DNA of 64,000 bases, taken from the NCBI GenBank assembly GCA_004194705.1, contig SADC01001320.1:558001-622000 (forward strand), written 5' to 3'. Under the pieces are notes generated by a model. That model saw nothing but the letters and a program-made list of their open reading frames with translations. It was not told where the DNA came from and did not search any database. Of this stretch, positions 9,891-21,020 are shown piece by piece; the stretch's first letter is position 1, and each line of letters starts with the position of its first letter. The translations under genes and the position numbers were made by a program. The DNA is from Ditylenchus dipsaci (Eukaryota > Nematoda > Chromadorea > Rhabditida > Anguinidae).

Positions 9891-10772
9891 AGTCAGTTCT
9901 CGCTGTATCATATTCATTCTTGTGACCATTAATTATTTGCGTGTGAATTTCGTTCTTATTTTGATCGATGAAATGTTCAGGATGAGTAATGTTGTTAATT
10001 ATTCTATTGTTCGCATAAAACTTTTAATATTAAAAAAACTTCTCCTTAATTTTTGATGTGGGACTCCAGGTTAATAAGTACCTCTTTTTTATTTTTCAAT
10101 GTGATCTAAATAAATTCACAAATAACCCAGAAATTTCCAGAAAATTTAGCTCATATTACCATTTTTCATTAGTGTACCTATGTTAAAGTCCTATTTAATT
10201 AATTGGTGGCATGTCTTAAAAAGGAAATTCAAGCCAAGTTAGGGAAAAGCAAATAAACATCTGCCTCCAGAATGTCATAAAACCAGGCTGAAATTGGATC
10301 AATAGAAAACAAGTGGCTTCCCAGGAATAAATTCTCACCTCAACTAATTGGAAAAAGTGGAAGGGGGGTCATATACACTATTGATTGACTGATAAAAAGA
10401 TTAATTAAACGGTGGAGATGACTCTAGGCGCAACTTCAGACACTAAGCTGCCTCTAAAATGGCCTAAGTTTCACTCATTCTCTGTGATTACAAAAAATGA
10501 AATTTTTTAGTTGATAATTGCGGACTGCATGGCTAAACTAACGGTTCACATTGAATTGCTCCATCAAAAGGCTAAATTTCACCAACAATAAAATAACTGA
10601 ATTCCAACATCAAAATTGAACTTTTTTGCACTAAAATGTAGCCTTGGATCTCGGCTTTTAAACAAACTATCAAACTCCAATGAATGCAGCTCCAATGATT
10701 CTAGGAATGCAGTACTTCAAAGGTTAAAAAAATTGACATTTTCTTAAAACTTCGAAATCTCTATATAAAACG
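9891..10772. other. No gene seen
   Basis: AT-rich, no open frame of note, no clear repeat structure. Confidence 0.5.
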
Positions 10773-11147
10773 CCTACCCTTCAAGCGCATCGTATGACCA
10801 AGTTTATATTACACTTTTTTGAAAACTTTATGTCATTTTGTAGCTCTGGAAATTTCTTATCAAAAGGTATAAAACCTTTCATTAGTGAAAAAAATTAAGG
10901 ACACATTGACAAAACAAATCTGCGAAAAAAAATTCGTTATAAATAAGCAGACTTAAAAGTTACGAATACTTTAGTTCAACAAAAACTGAAAATTCGGGGA
11001 TTCGAAATTGGATTTTTGAGTTTTTTTTTGTCAATGTGTCCTTAAATTTTTTTCAGTAATGCGAATTTCCAGAGCTACAAAATGACATAAAGTTTTTAAA
11101 AAAGTGTAATATAAAATTGGTCATACGATGCCCTTGAAGGGTAGGGT
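10773..11147. repeat. Long hairpin element (MITE)
   Basis: 10773-10920 pairs almost end to end with 11020-11147. CCTACCCTTCAAG faces CTTGAAGGGTAGG, and GGACACATTGAC faces GTCAATGTGTCC. The loop is about 100 bp. No target duplication established. Confidence 0.7.
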
Positions 11148-12872
11148 TTTTTTTGTGACACCTGTACAAGAATCGTTCAGTAGAATTTTGTAGCATCTTA
11201 GTAAGTCAGATTTCAGGGCTACACGCTAGTGTGAAAATTTTAAAATCGCAACGAAAATTGAAAAAATTACAACTTGAATTTTTTAAAACTTTTTAAATTG
11301 CAACAAAACCGGGATTCTTATATGTGCTTTATTTACAGGTTTGCACTTTATTTGGCACACTAAACCTTCGGAAATTTTGAGATTTACGTCAAAATCTTTA
11401 TTTTCGGTGCTTCGATCTCAACAAGCACTGTATAAAATGGCACTTTTTTGCCGAAAAATGACCAAGCTGTACTTTATTTGGCAAAATCTACTTTATTTCT
11501 AAATTTTGAATTTAGAACTCAATCAATTTAGAACCTAAACTGCAAATACATTTGCTGCTGGAATTCAGTAATTTGCTAATTTAATCCAAATTTTTGATGG
11601 CGCAGTTCAGTTACTAATTCGATAATAGGTTTTTCATATTTAAGCTAGAAAAAAATTTATCCGAGTTCGTGCACATTTTCTTTCACAATTCAGCTTGAAC
11701 ATCGAAAACAAGTTTTATCTCAACCACACTGTTAAAGAATAACAGAAAAATTTTAATTTACATCCTATAAAAATTTGAGCCAAAGAGTGTTGACCAATTA
11801 TAAATACTAAAATTTATGCCTCTGCAGCTGCAAAAAGTCATTTTTCTTCGCTAAAAGCACAAACTTCTTCTTCGTCTTGCCAGTCATTGACCCAGTGCTA
11901 ATGAAATTGACGTAGGTAGTAGTAGCAGCATGGGTAGATAGATGACAGGGGCACTGGAGTGTCGTGGGAATGGCCGGAGCTAGCTGGCTAGCCTAGGGCA
12001 ATGCTAGAATTGTTTTTTTGGTTGACCTGCTTATTACGGCTTTTCCTCTTGCTTCTCCCTAAATGGTAAGTAAATTTTTAGAAATTGGATAATTGACAGC
12101 TTTTTGCTGGAATTCTGGGTATTAAAATATTTGGAAGTGCAAAAGGTAAAATAAGACAGTCCTCGTCTTTCGAAGAGGAAGTATTTGGCTGTTTCTTGGC
12201 CTTCTTATACTTAAGTTACCGATTTTACAAAAGGGCCTCTATGTTTTTTCTTCAAATTTCTATTTTATATGAAATGCAATTATTTGTAAAAACTCTTCGA
12301 TGGGAAAGATTCATGATTAGTTGCTATTATGATATTGTCGCTATGAAAAAAATGTTATCAGAAATCAAACAGATGTAAAAAACTATAGGGAACCGTTTTG
12401 TAAAATCGTTACCTTGAGTAAAATAGGGCCAACATTTGTTTGGTTGTGTTTTGCTGGTTAAGCGTTCCGAGTCCGCAAACTTTAGCTGGACAAGATATTC
12501 GAACTTATTTTATTTTAATTAGTTCTTTTTTCAATATTGAAAAACTATCTTGGGAGTCCTGAAAATTTAAAAAAATGCCCATCTCTAAACCCGACAAAAG
12601 TCCTGTTTTCGGAACATTTTCACCGAAAATCTCAAAAAATTCACATAAATTTAGCAAAAAATAAAAATTCAATTTTTTCTGGAAATCTAGCCTACTTTGC
12701 ATAGAAATTTTCCAGATTACACAGGAAATACTCTTTTTGTCTAGCAAAAATCTTAATCTTGGAGCATTTCAAAACCCCGATCCCGTTCACTCAAAAACGC
12801 CAAGCCTAACCATTAAATGCTTTTACGCTGTTTTGCACTTTATACGCTGGTTTGCTACAGGTTTTCATTATA
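11148..12872. other. No gene seen
   Basis: AT-rich sequence with only short open frames (12196-12378 plus strand, 12505-12747 minus strand) that lack domains or splice context. Confidence 0.5.
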
Positions 12873-12958
12873 CAGTTAAACTTCTATAACCTGGTACTTC
12901 CAATAATCCAGCACCTGAAGACGGTCCCTAGTGGTGCCGCGTTACCGAGGTTTGACTG
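12873..12958. mobile_element. Short pogo/Tigger-like MITE
   Basis: TA/CAGTTAAACTTCTATAACC on the left faces GGTTTGACTG-type sequence on the right (ACCGAGGTTTGACTG). It belongs to the same end pattern as 59843-59995. Confidence 0.55.
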
Positions 12959-12961
12959 CAC

Positions 12962-13530
12962 AATAGATAAGTAGAATATAGGGTCGTTTTTGGCAGGATT
13001 TCTTTAAATAATATTTTTATTTTTCAATTTGCATTTTATTTTACTAAACAGTCTTTTTTGTGGCACAGTCTTTTTCATGGATGGTGCACGTGGAAATTCT
13101 TATGCGACTAATTATCAATTCTCAAGGCGAAATATGAGAAATTTGGTCCAGCTCAACCTTAATTTTACACAAAACCATATCCTATAAGTAAGCTCGGTGC
13201 TAAACTGCAAAACTGCGTGCCGGTCATTGCTAAGACAGCCAGTATTTTAATTATCAGAATTATAACTTTTTTTCTTTTTTTTTCTAACTACTGCAAATAT
13301 CACAGCATTCTAATAAACCAGCTGGTTTTACTGCTAAAAATTGCTATCCATGGTTGCAAAATAGTGTGCAAGTGGCCTTCATTGAAATGCTAATCAATGC
13401 TGCTTATGTTTTCCCTTTCCAAATAGACTTCTTTTTAGGGCAAAGACATTGCTGTTTTGTGCCCTGGAAATTAGATACCTTCTTCCTCTTTCCACATGCC
13501 TTTTTTACAATGATAATCCTTAATCCTATA
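12962..13530. other. No gene seen
   Basis: AT-rich flank of the tandem duplication. The 60-codon frame at 13354-13536 is not supported. Confidence 0.5.
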
Positions 13531-14829
13531 TACTAAAAGAGAGTTTGTGTCCGTCCGTCCGATTTTGTCTCAAAAATGTCTCAAATTGTCGTTTAAAAGT
13601 TGGTCTCGAGAGGATTTCATTACAGCGAGAGTTTTGTCGCTTGCTCATTATTATTTCTTGCGCATGTTGAGCAGTTGGCTCTCTGAGATAATTTCGTGCT
13701 CGAGTCTCATCTTTCTCATGGTTGTTTTGTAAATCATCCAGATACTTGGATAACATTTTTATTTTCTGAAGAAATTTTTGTGCTCGAGCCTTTTTAAATT
13801 CTTTTGAGAATTTCTTGATTCAAATATGATTCATACTACAGTCCAGGTGCTCAATAATGGTAAATACTTGAAGTGCTTGGACTGTACTGTGGTTCATGGT
13901 GTATCTCAAACTGAAGAATGAATAAGTCAAGATATTTAAGGGTAAGACTGTGGTTCATGATGCGGTCTCATTGTTGTTTTAATTTTTTCCTAATTTTTAC
14001 TCAAGCATGTTTTGTTTTTGTGAATTGTATTCGACCTTGACTCAAGTATGAATCACGTTATATTCCAGCTGCCACAATAATGGTAAATATTTGAAGTGGT
14101 TGGGCTGTGCGGTGATTTATGGTTGATTCTCAAAGTAAAATGCAACAAAGTAGAGGTACTTGAGAAAAAGCGTGACTTCAAGCATGCTATCGTGGATCAT
14201 AATTAAACCTTCATGATTACCTCTTCTCATGTTACATGGTCATGTTTCACGTGTCATGGTTATGTCTTTGTCTCATAGTTATGTTTCGTGAGTATCTCTC
14301 ATGGTTCTGTCTCATGCGATTGGTCATGACTCATTTCTCATGTTAAATGTCCCTATGATGATGTGTCACGTGTCATTCTTTTGTTGATTCGACTTACTGC
14401 TTAAAATAAGTTGTGGTCATTATTTATTCGTATAATTTTCAGGTGCTCATGTCAGGAGTCGTCTATTCTCACTATTCAAGCGTTCGAACCGACGGCTGCC
14501 TTTTGGTCTCTGGTTGCAGCAAGCTTTCCTGTTAAATGCCTCAAGAATAATGTTCACTAAATTACAGTAATATCATTGTCTGTATTTGTTTGTCAATAAA
14601 GCTTGGGTTTTCGCAATGTCTGATTACATGTATGGTCTTTCGTTTGCGGTATCGTAATACAGATGCGTTGTGCCCATGCATTATTACTTGCTTTATCTGT
14701 TAAATTAAAAGGAGTTGGTTGACCTCGAGATGTGAATTCCCTGAGTCGTTTCGTGTTTCTTTTGCGCATTGTTAGCATCATAAGCATTCAGCTTGCTAAC
14801 ATGGTTAAATCACGTTTTCTCCGGTACGT

Positions 14830-14972
14830 GACAATTTATCACAACGGACAGTTTACCACAACTCCTTAAAAAGGGACAATTTATCACATCAGACAAAAAT
14901 GGGACAATTTATCACAACTCTGTTAAATCGGAAAATTTTCACAATCAAACAAAAGGGACACTTTATCACAAC
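14830..14972 (+). repeat. Minisatellite, unit GGGACAATTTATCACAACTC
   Basis: Five to six degenerate copies of a unit of about 25 bp. It is repeated in the right duplication copy at 17580-17725. Confidence 0.75.
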
Positions 14973-15277
14973 CACACCATCTGAATCGATGATCGAACAA
15001 AGGCCTTTTTTCCCAAACTGAAATCAAACGATGAGTTTTTTTTAACAAACATAACAACAATCATGTCATGGTTATGTCTTTGTCTCATAGTTATGAACAT
15101 CTCTCATGGTCCTGTCTTATGCGATTAGTCATGACTCATTTGTCATGTTTAATGTCTCACATGCTAATTTCTTAAGTGTTTTCAACCTCCTGCTTAAAAA
15201 AAAATTGTTGGCATTATTTATGAAGTCTTGCAATATCAAGTCTTGCAATTACATATTAGCCATCCTATGTATTTTAG

Positions 15278-16246
15278 GTATTCCGTCTCCTGAAAAAATG
15301 TTGGTTGATGATTCAATCCTGGATAACTGCAGGGTGGCCTTTTGCTAAATGAAAACTCTATGACAAAAGACTTGCAAGGAGTTGTGACACCATCAAAGAA
15401 AAGAAGCGCTCCATTCTGTCAACTATCGTTCGATTCCGAAATTGATTGTTGGCGAGCAATACATGTAACACTTTTTTATTTTTTTATGAGTGAAAAAAAA
15501 TATATTTTCATAGTGATCTACTGCTGCAGGTGGTGTGCATGGAGGATGTGATAACTTTGACAAGAAGCATAAGATTCGAAGTATCGTTGGAAGTGATGGC
15601 AAAATCCCGCCAAACTTTATTCAGCTTAGTGCCTGGGATCAGTTTCGCGACTCTTTCGCTGTTTCAACTCATACTCAGTGCCTGAATTCATCGTTCGACG
15701 GCAATTTTTCCTCATTTATCTCTCTTTGGTAATATATCAGTTCTTTGTGTCATGTCGATTGCTTTGTTCCTTAAGGGCAAACAGTGGTTCTGAAAAGTGT
15801 CTCGGTTGTAGCTCCTCCAAAAGACAAACTCTACAATCTTGGAAATGTGGAAATGGCTCTTAGTTTCAAAGATGCCTCTGCAGTGACAGTCGTTTCGATC
15901 CTTCTTTGATTATTGAAAAAGACATGAGCGAATATTTCATTTCTTTCAAAAATGCAAATTTTACCTGAACGGTGGCTGTTTCTCTCCTGTGACCCTCAAG
16001 GATCTCAAAAATTCTACAAAAGTTTTTGGAATGTAAGTCTTTTGAAAAAAAAAAATAGAGAATCAATGCAGTATTTCAGAGACCTGAAGATATATCTGAA
16101 ACACATCGAGCTATTCGACACTTGTGAGAGATGACGTTCTTCAGTGTGTGTTAGACTTCTATGGAACTGATGGTCAAGACACTGTGCAAGTTACAGCGTG
16201 GAATTGCCTTGCTGTGGTGCTTAACCATTTCCTTGACTCCGCTAAG
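15278..16246 (+). pseudogene. Truncated left copy of the RPA1-like OB-fold gene
   Basis: Corresponds to exons 1-4 of the gene at 18031-19591 and lacks exons 5-7, because the duplication ends in the next intron. It differs from the right copy by scattered 1-base indels. Some break the frame here (GGATAACTGCAG lacks a C; GTGATAACTTTGAC lacks a T), while others are correct here and broken in the right copy (GAAAAAATGTTGGTTG). If the duplication is real this is a non-functional 5' fragment. If it is an assembly artefact (see findings) it is a second reading of the same locus. Confidence 0.7.
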
Positions 16247-16286
16247 GTAGGTGATAGATTCTTTCATAAGGAAAATCATTTTTTTG

Positions 16287-19042
16287 TACTAAAAGAGAGT
16301 TGTGTCCGTCCGTCCGATTTGTCTCAAAAATGTCTCAAAATTGTCGTTTAAAGTTGGTCTCGAGAGGATTTCATTACAGCGAGAGTTTGTCGCTTGCTCA
16401 TTATTATTTCTTGCGCATTTGAGCAGTTGGCTCTCTGAGATAATTTCGTGCTCGAGTCTCATCTTTTCTCATGGTTGTTTTGTAAATCATCCAGATACTT
16501 GGATAACATTTTTATTTTCTGAAGAAATTTTTGTGCTCGAGCCTTTTTAAATTCTTTGAGAATTTCTTGATTCAAATATGATTCATACTACAGTCCAGGT
16601 GCTCATAAATGGTAAATACTTGAAGTGCTTGGACTGTACTGTGGTTCATGGTTGTATCTCAAACTGAAGAATGAATAAGTCAAGATATTTAAGGGTAAGA
16701 CTGTGGTTCATGATGCGGTCTCATTGTTGTTTTAAATTTTTCCTAATTTTTACTCAAGCATGTTTTGTTTTGTGAATTGTATTCGACCTTGACTCAAGTA
16801 TGAATCACGTTATATTCCAGCTGCCACAATAATGGTAAATATTTGAAGTGGTTGGGCTGTGCGGTGATTTATGGTTGATTCTCAAGTAAAATGCAACAAA
16901 GTAGAGGTACTTGAGAAAAAGCGTGACTTCAAGCATGCTATCGTGGATCATAATTAAACCTTCATGATTACCTCTTCTCATGTTACATGGTCATGTTTCA
17001 CGTGTCATGGTTATGTCTTTGTCTCATAGTTATGTTTCGTGAGTATCTCTCATGGTTCTGTCTCATGCGATTGGTCATGACTCATTTCTCATGTTAAATG
17101 TCCCTATGATGATGTGTCACGTGTCATTCTTTTGTTGATTCGACTTACTGCTTAAAATAAGTTGTGGTCATTATTTATTCGTATAATTTTTCAGGTGCTC
17201 ATGTCAGGAGTCGTCTATTCTCACTATTCAAGCGTTCGAACCGACGGCTGCCTTTTGGTCTCTGGTTGCAGCAAGCTTTCCTGTTAAATGCTCAAGAATA
17301 ATGTTCACTAAATTACAGTAATATCATTGTCTGTATTTGTTTGTCAATAAAGCTTGGGTTTTCGCAATGTCTGATTACATGTATGGTCTTTCGTTTGCGG
17401 TATCGTAATACAGATGCGTTGTGCCCATGCATTATTACTTGCTTTATCTGTTAAATTAAAAGGAGTTGGTTGACCTCGAGATGTGAATTCCCTGAGTCGT
17501 TTCGTGTTTCTTTGCGCATTGTTAGCATCATAAGCATTCAGCTTGCTAACATGGTTAAATCACGTTTTCTCCGGTACGTGACAATTTATCACAACGGACA
17601 GTTTACCACAACTCCTTAAAAAGGGACAATTTATCACATCAGACAAAAATGGGACAATTTATCACAACTCTGTTAAATCGGAAATTTTTCACAATCAAAC
17701 AAAAAGGGACACTTTATCACAACCACACCATCTGAATCGATGATCGAACAAAGGCCTTTTTTTCCCAAAACTGAAATCAAACGATGAGTTTTTTTTAACA
17801 AACATAACAACAATCATGTCATGGTTATGTCTTTGTCTCATAGTTATGAACATCTCTCATGGTCCTGTCTTATGCGATTAGTCATGACTCATTTGTCATG
17901 TTTAATGTCTCACATGCTAATTTCTTAAGTGTTTTCAACCTCCTGCTTAAAAAAAAATTGTTGGCATTATTTATGAAGTCTTGCAATATCAAGTCTTGCA
18001 ATTACATATTAGCCATCCTATGTATTTTAGGTATTCCGTCTCCTGAAAAAATGTGGTTGATGATTCAATCCTGGATAACCTGCAGGGTGGCCTTTTGCTA
18101 AATGAAAACTCTATGACAAAAGACTTGCAAGGAGTTGTGACACCATCAAAGAAAAAGAAGCGCTCCATTCTGTCAACTTATCGTTCGATTCCGAAATTGA
18201 TTGTTGGCGAGCAATACATGTAACACTTTTTTATTTTTTTATGAGTGAAAAAAAATATTTTCATAGTGATCTACTGCTGCAGGTGGTGTGCATGGAGGAT
18301 GTGATAACTTTTGACAAGAAGCATAAGATTCGAAGTATCGTTGGAAGTGATGGCAAAATCCCGCCAAACTTTATTCAGCTTAGTGCCTGGATCAGTTTCG
18401 CGACTCTTTCGCTGTTTCAACTCATACTCAGTGCTGAATTCATCGTTCGACGGCAATTTTTCCTCATTTATCTCTCTTTTGGTAATATATCAGTTCTTTG
18501 TGTCATGTCGATTGCTTTGTTCCTTAAGGGCAAAACAGTGGTTCTGAAAAGTGTCTCGGTTGTAGCTCCTCCAAAAGACAAACTCTACAATCTTGGAAAT
18601 GTGGAAATGGCTCTTAGTTTCAAAGATGCCTCTGCAGTGACAGTCGTTTCCGATCCTTCTTTGATTATTGAAAAAGACATGAGCGAATATTTCAATTTCC
18701 TTCAAAATGCAAATTTTACCTGAACGGTGGCTGTTTCTCTCCTGTGACCCTCAAGGATCTCAAAAATTCTACAAAAGTTTTTGGAATGTAAGTCTTTTGA
18801 AAAAAAAAAATAGAGAATCAATGCAGTATTCCAGAGACCTGAAGATATATCTGAAACACATCGAGCCTATTCGACACTTTGTGAGAGATGACGTTCTTCA
18901 GTGTGTGTTAGACTTCTATGGAACTGATGGTCAAGACACTGTGCAAGTTACAGCGTGGAATTGCCTTGCTGTGGTGCTTAACCATTTCCTTGACTCCGCT
19001 AAGGTAGGTGATAGATTCTTTCATAAGGAAAATCATTTTTTG
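16287..19042 (+). repeat. Tandem duplication, right copy
   Basis: Same 2.76-kb unit as 13531-16286. It continues directly into the rest of the OB-fold gene (acceptor TTGTTTCAG at 19040-19048), so this is the copy in native context. The minisatellite is at 17580-17725. Confidence 0.92.
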
Positions 19043-19591
19043 TTTCAGGGTAGCTTCGTTCATTTGCAAAATATTAAAATGAGTCGGCCAGGATGCTTCA
19101 CTATTTCAATGGCGTCTAAGTTTGAAGTCGTCAAAAACTCTGAAGGATTTGGTCCAGCGGCAAAAAGTTTAAGCGAGCTTATTGGTCAACTTGGAACGAA
19201 GAAAGGTAGATTTTTAAAATTTGTATTCTTAGTAATTTTCCGTCTTAAGTTTCAATTCGACTCCAAATCATCACTGAGATAATCAACCTTCACGGTGGTC
19301 TTTTTTTCGGGATGGCGTCAGACGGCTTGCACAAGTGTCAGCTATTTTTCCAAAACAAATCCAATGCAGGAATTGATGACGAAATTTATGTGCGAGAAGC
19401 TACGGTTGACTGGACAGGTATTATAGACGATTTTGGTCGATATTTTGATATCAAGCTCAAATTAAGGCAACGTGTTGTCGATCACTTTAGTTTCATCGGA
19501 TCACTTCACCATTGAGAGAGAGAATGTATTCCAAGAAGAGTTTGATGTCAATGATTTGGAATATCCATCAGAGGAAAAGAAAGACGCTTAG
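18031..19591 (+). CDS. RPA1-like tandem OB-fold protein (ssDNA-binding)
   Basis: Exons: 18031-18219, 18267-18481 (or from 18283), 18529-18787, 18835-19003, 19049-19205, 19250-19417, 19491-19591; introns 47-72 nt. A likely start is ATG 18051, but earlier exons are possible. The N-terminus has KKKKR (nuclear signal). Two OB-like segments follow: VVLKSVSVVAPPKDKLYNLG with VEMALSFKDASAVTVVSD, reminiscent of RPA70 DBD-A/B, then LQCVLDFYGTDGQDTVQVTA ending W-N, matching the L-x-D-x-x-G...V-x-V-T-x-W strand pair. The C-terminus is acidic (DVNDLEYPSEEKKDA). RPA1 binds single-stranded DNA in replication and repair; this protein is shorter and shows no zinc-binding DBD-C. Homopolymer indels break the frame (18051 region, AATTTTACC at about 18710). 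It could be a host gene or the RPA-like cargo of a Helitron-type element. Confidence 0.55.
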
Positions 19592-19712
19592 AAATTCGAA
19601 GAGCTTTCGTTGTTGAAAATCAGTTAATTTTGTTTGTTTTTGTCATTTGTAATTGTTAGCTTATGCTGAAATATTCTTCTGTGAGATCCTGTTAAATTGT
19701 TGTTCTGTTATA

Positions 19713-19718
19713 AATAAA
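19713..19718 (+). terminator. AATAAA polyadenylation signal
   Basis: About 120 nt after the OB-fold stop codon, in a T-rich 3' region. Confidence 0.6.
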
Positions 19719-19731
19719 GTTTCTTTAGCGA

Positions 19732-20299
19732 CTGCATAAAAACTTCGAAATGTGTTTCTGAGTTCGTGGCATGTTTTTGTGTTTCTTTGTTGAAAATATG
19801 CCAGTCTCTCTCTGCGAAGAAAGAATCCCTTCCGCAGGGCGAGCTAAAAGTATACTAGATCCGCCAGTTTCTAAACCGCATCGTTCGCACTGAGCTTGGT
19901 AGGTTGCGCAAAGTTGAAAAAAGTATCGCAAAAAGAAGAAAGAGAACTTTGTTGTTATTGAAAATTTTTTTTGTGAAAATAAATGTTGTTTGTTTTAGAT
20001 TAGACGAATTGGTTAGTTTAAAAAAGATTGGAGAATAAAAGATGCCTTCAAATTACAGTGTCTGTATCTTGGTGATATAATGAATATTTTGCAGAGCTGC
20101 TTATTGCGTTTGGATGATGTTTTTGAGATATATAAGGAAATAATCAGTGTAAAAAGTAAAATCAAATACTGTGATATACTGTAAAGATATCAGCGGAAAA
20201 TGAAAACCTTCTCTCTCAAAAGTCGAGCAAGCGTATTTTTGTTTTCGTTTTTAAAGCTTTGAAAATTGAAAATATTTTAAAAATGCTTCAAAAACGAAA
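19732..20299. other. No gene seen
   Basis: Sequence downstream of the OB-fold poly(A) signal. The small minus-strand frame at 19725-19931 has no recognisable features. Confidence 0.45.
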
Positions 20300-20316
20300 G
20301 CGGCCCGTAGGGCCGC
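20300..20316. other. GC-rich 7-bp hairpin
   Basis: Perfect stem GCGGCCC/GGGCCGC with loop GTA, in otherwise AT-rich DNA, followed by CCAAGCGCTAGT. Candidate 3' terminus of a rolling-circle transposon. A transcription terminator is unlikely in a eukaryote. Confidence 0.6.
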
Positions 20317-20679
20317 CAAGCGCTAGTCAATGACTAAAAGGGAGTGAATGATAAACAGCTTGCGGCCTAAATAATAAATTTTTGTGGTAAATAAAGACTA
20401 CTACGCATTTCCAATGTAGCCAATTTTAGACAAGAAAAAGGAAAAAATCCTGAAAAATACAAAATTTAGTTCGTAAATAAATACTTAAAGTCTACCAAAA
20501 ACTTTTATAACACTAGTTATAAAGGCTCGACACTCGATAACATCGTCAAAAGTTTGACTTTTTGAGAAATAGACAGTCAACTGAAAATGCTTGAAATTTT
20601 TGGATGGATTAAGTGCTGTATGTGGTACTATATATTTTTCTTTCGTAATATAATCTTTCTTTCGTGAGGCAGTATCTGT

Positions 20680-20766
20680 GTCTCCATGGCCTAGCGGATT
20701 TAAGGCGTCTGACTTCTAATGAAATAAGTCATCAGAAGATCGTGGGTTCGAATCCCACTGGAGACT
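20680..20766 (+). tRNA. tRNA-Arg(UCU) with a 12-nt intron
   Basis: The acceptor stem GTCTCCA pairs with TGGAGAC (20759-20765). The D arm follows, then anticodon stem TCTGA/TCAGA with loop CTTCTAA giving anticodon TCT at 20715-20717. An insertion of about 12 nt (20719-20730) sits after position 37, the canonical tRNA intron site. The T arm GTGGG-TTCGAAT-CCCAC (20742-20758) is perfect and contains a consensus B box. Position 73 is T. All stems are intact, so I call it functional. A run of T follows from 20776, as expected for RNA polymerase III termination. Confidence 0.93.
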
Positions 20767-20889
20767 CTACCTGTTTTTTTTTCACTTTTACGGCGTAATG
20801 ATTGCTAGAAAGAATGTTTCGAATTTTCAAATAAAGGCGAATCTCACGAGCATAGTTGCACGCAGAAGTTTTTTGGCACCGGCACTTTT

Positions 20890-21020
20890 CAAAAAAGGGT
20901 GCTCAGGTGGCTTGATGGGTTAGAGATGCGCGCACTCACTTACCTTAGACATGATTCCGAGCAACATTCTTGATCATAAATGCATTTACAGGCTCTTTTT
21001 TGCCAAGTCCCATGTTGAAA
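20890..21020 (+). repeat. tRNA-like (SINE-type) repeat, family R
   Basis: CTCAGGTGGCTTGATGGGTT resembles an A box. The downstream part (GATGCGCGCACTCACTTACC, then TTGATCATAAATGCAT) is shared with 56075-56200 and, inverted, with 55940-56040. Confidence 0.5.

Larger units (their letters stand above)
13531..16286 (+). repeat. Tandem duplication, left copy (about 2.76 kb)
   Basis: Starts at TACTAAAAGAGAG and runs to the base before the next TACTAAAAGAGAG at 16287. It is nearly identical to 16287-19042 except for many single-base indels, mostly in homopolymers. It contains a CATG-rich degenerate stretch (14218-14366), an AATAAAG poly(A)-like site at 14595, a 25-bp minisatellite (14830-14972), and the first exons of the OB-fold gene. 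The right boundary falls inside an intron of that gene, just before its acceptor. Confidence 0.92.
13531..20345 (+). mobile_element. Candidate Helitron/Helentron-like element carrying the OB-fold gene
   Basis: Left edge: CTATATACTAAAAGAGAGT followed by TTGTGTCCGTCCGTCCG. Right edge: a 7-bp GC stem (GCGGCCC GTA GGGCCGC), then CGCTAGT and ACTAAAAGGGAGT, which echoes the left edge. T/A-rich start, TGTCCG runs and a 3' GC hairpin are features I associate with Helentron-type rolling-circle elements, which often carry RPA-like genes. No Rep or helicase sequence is present, so it would be non-autonomous. This is inference from ends and cargo. Confidence 0.3.
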
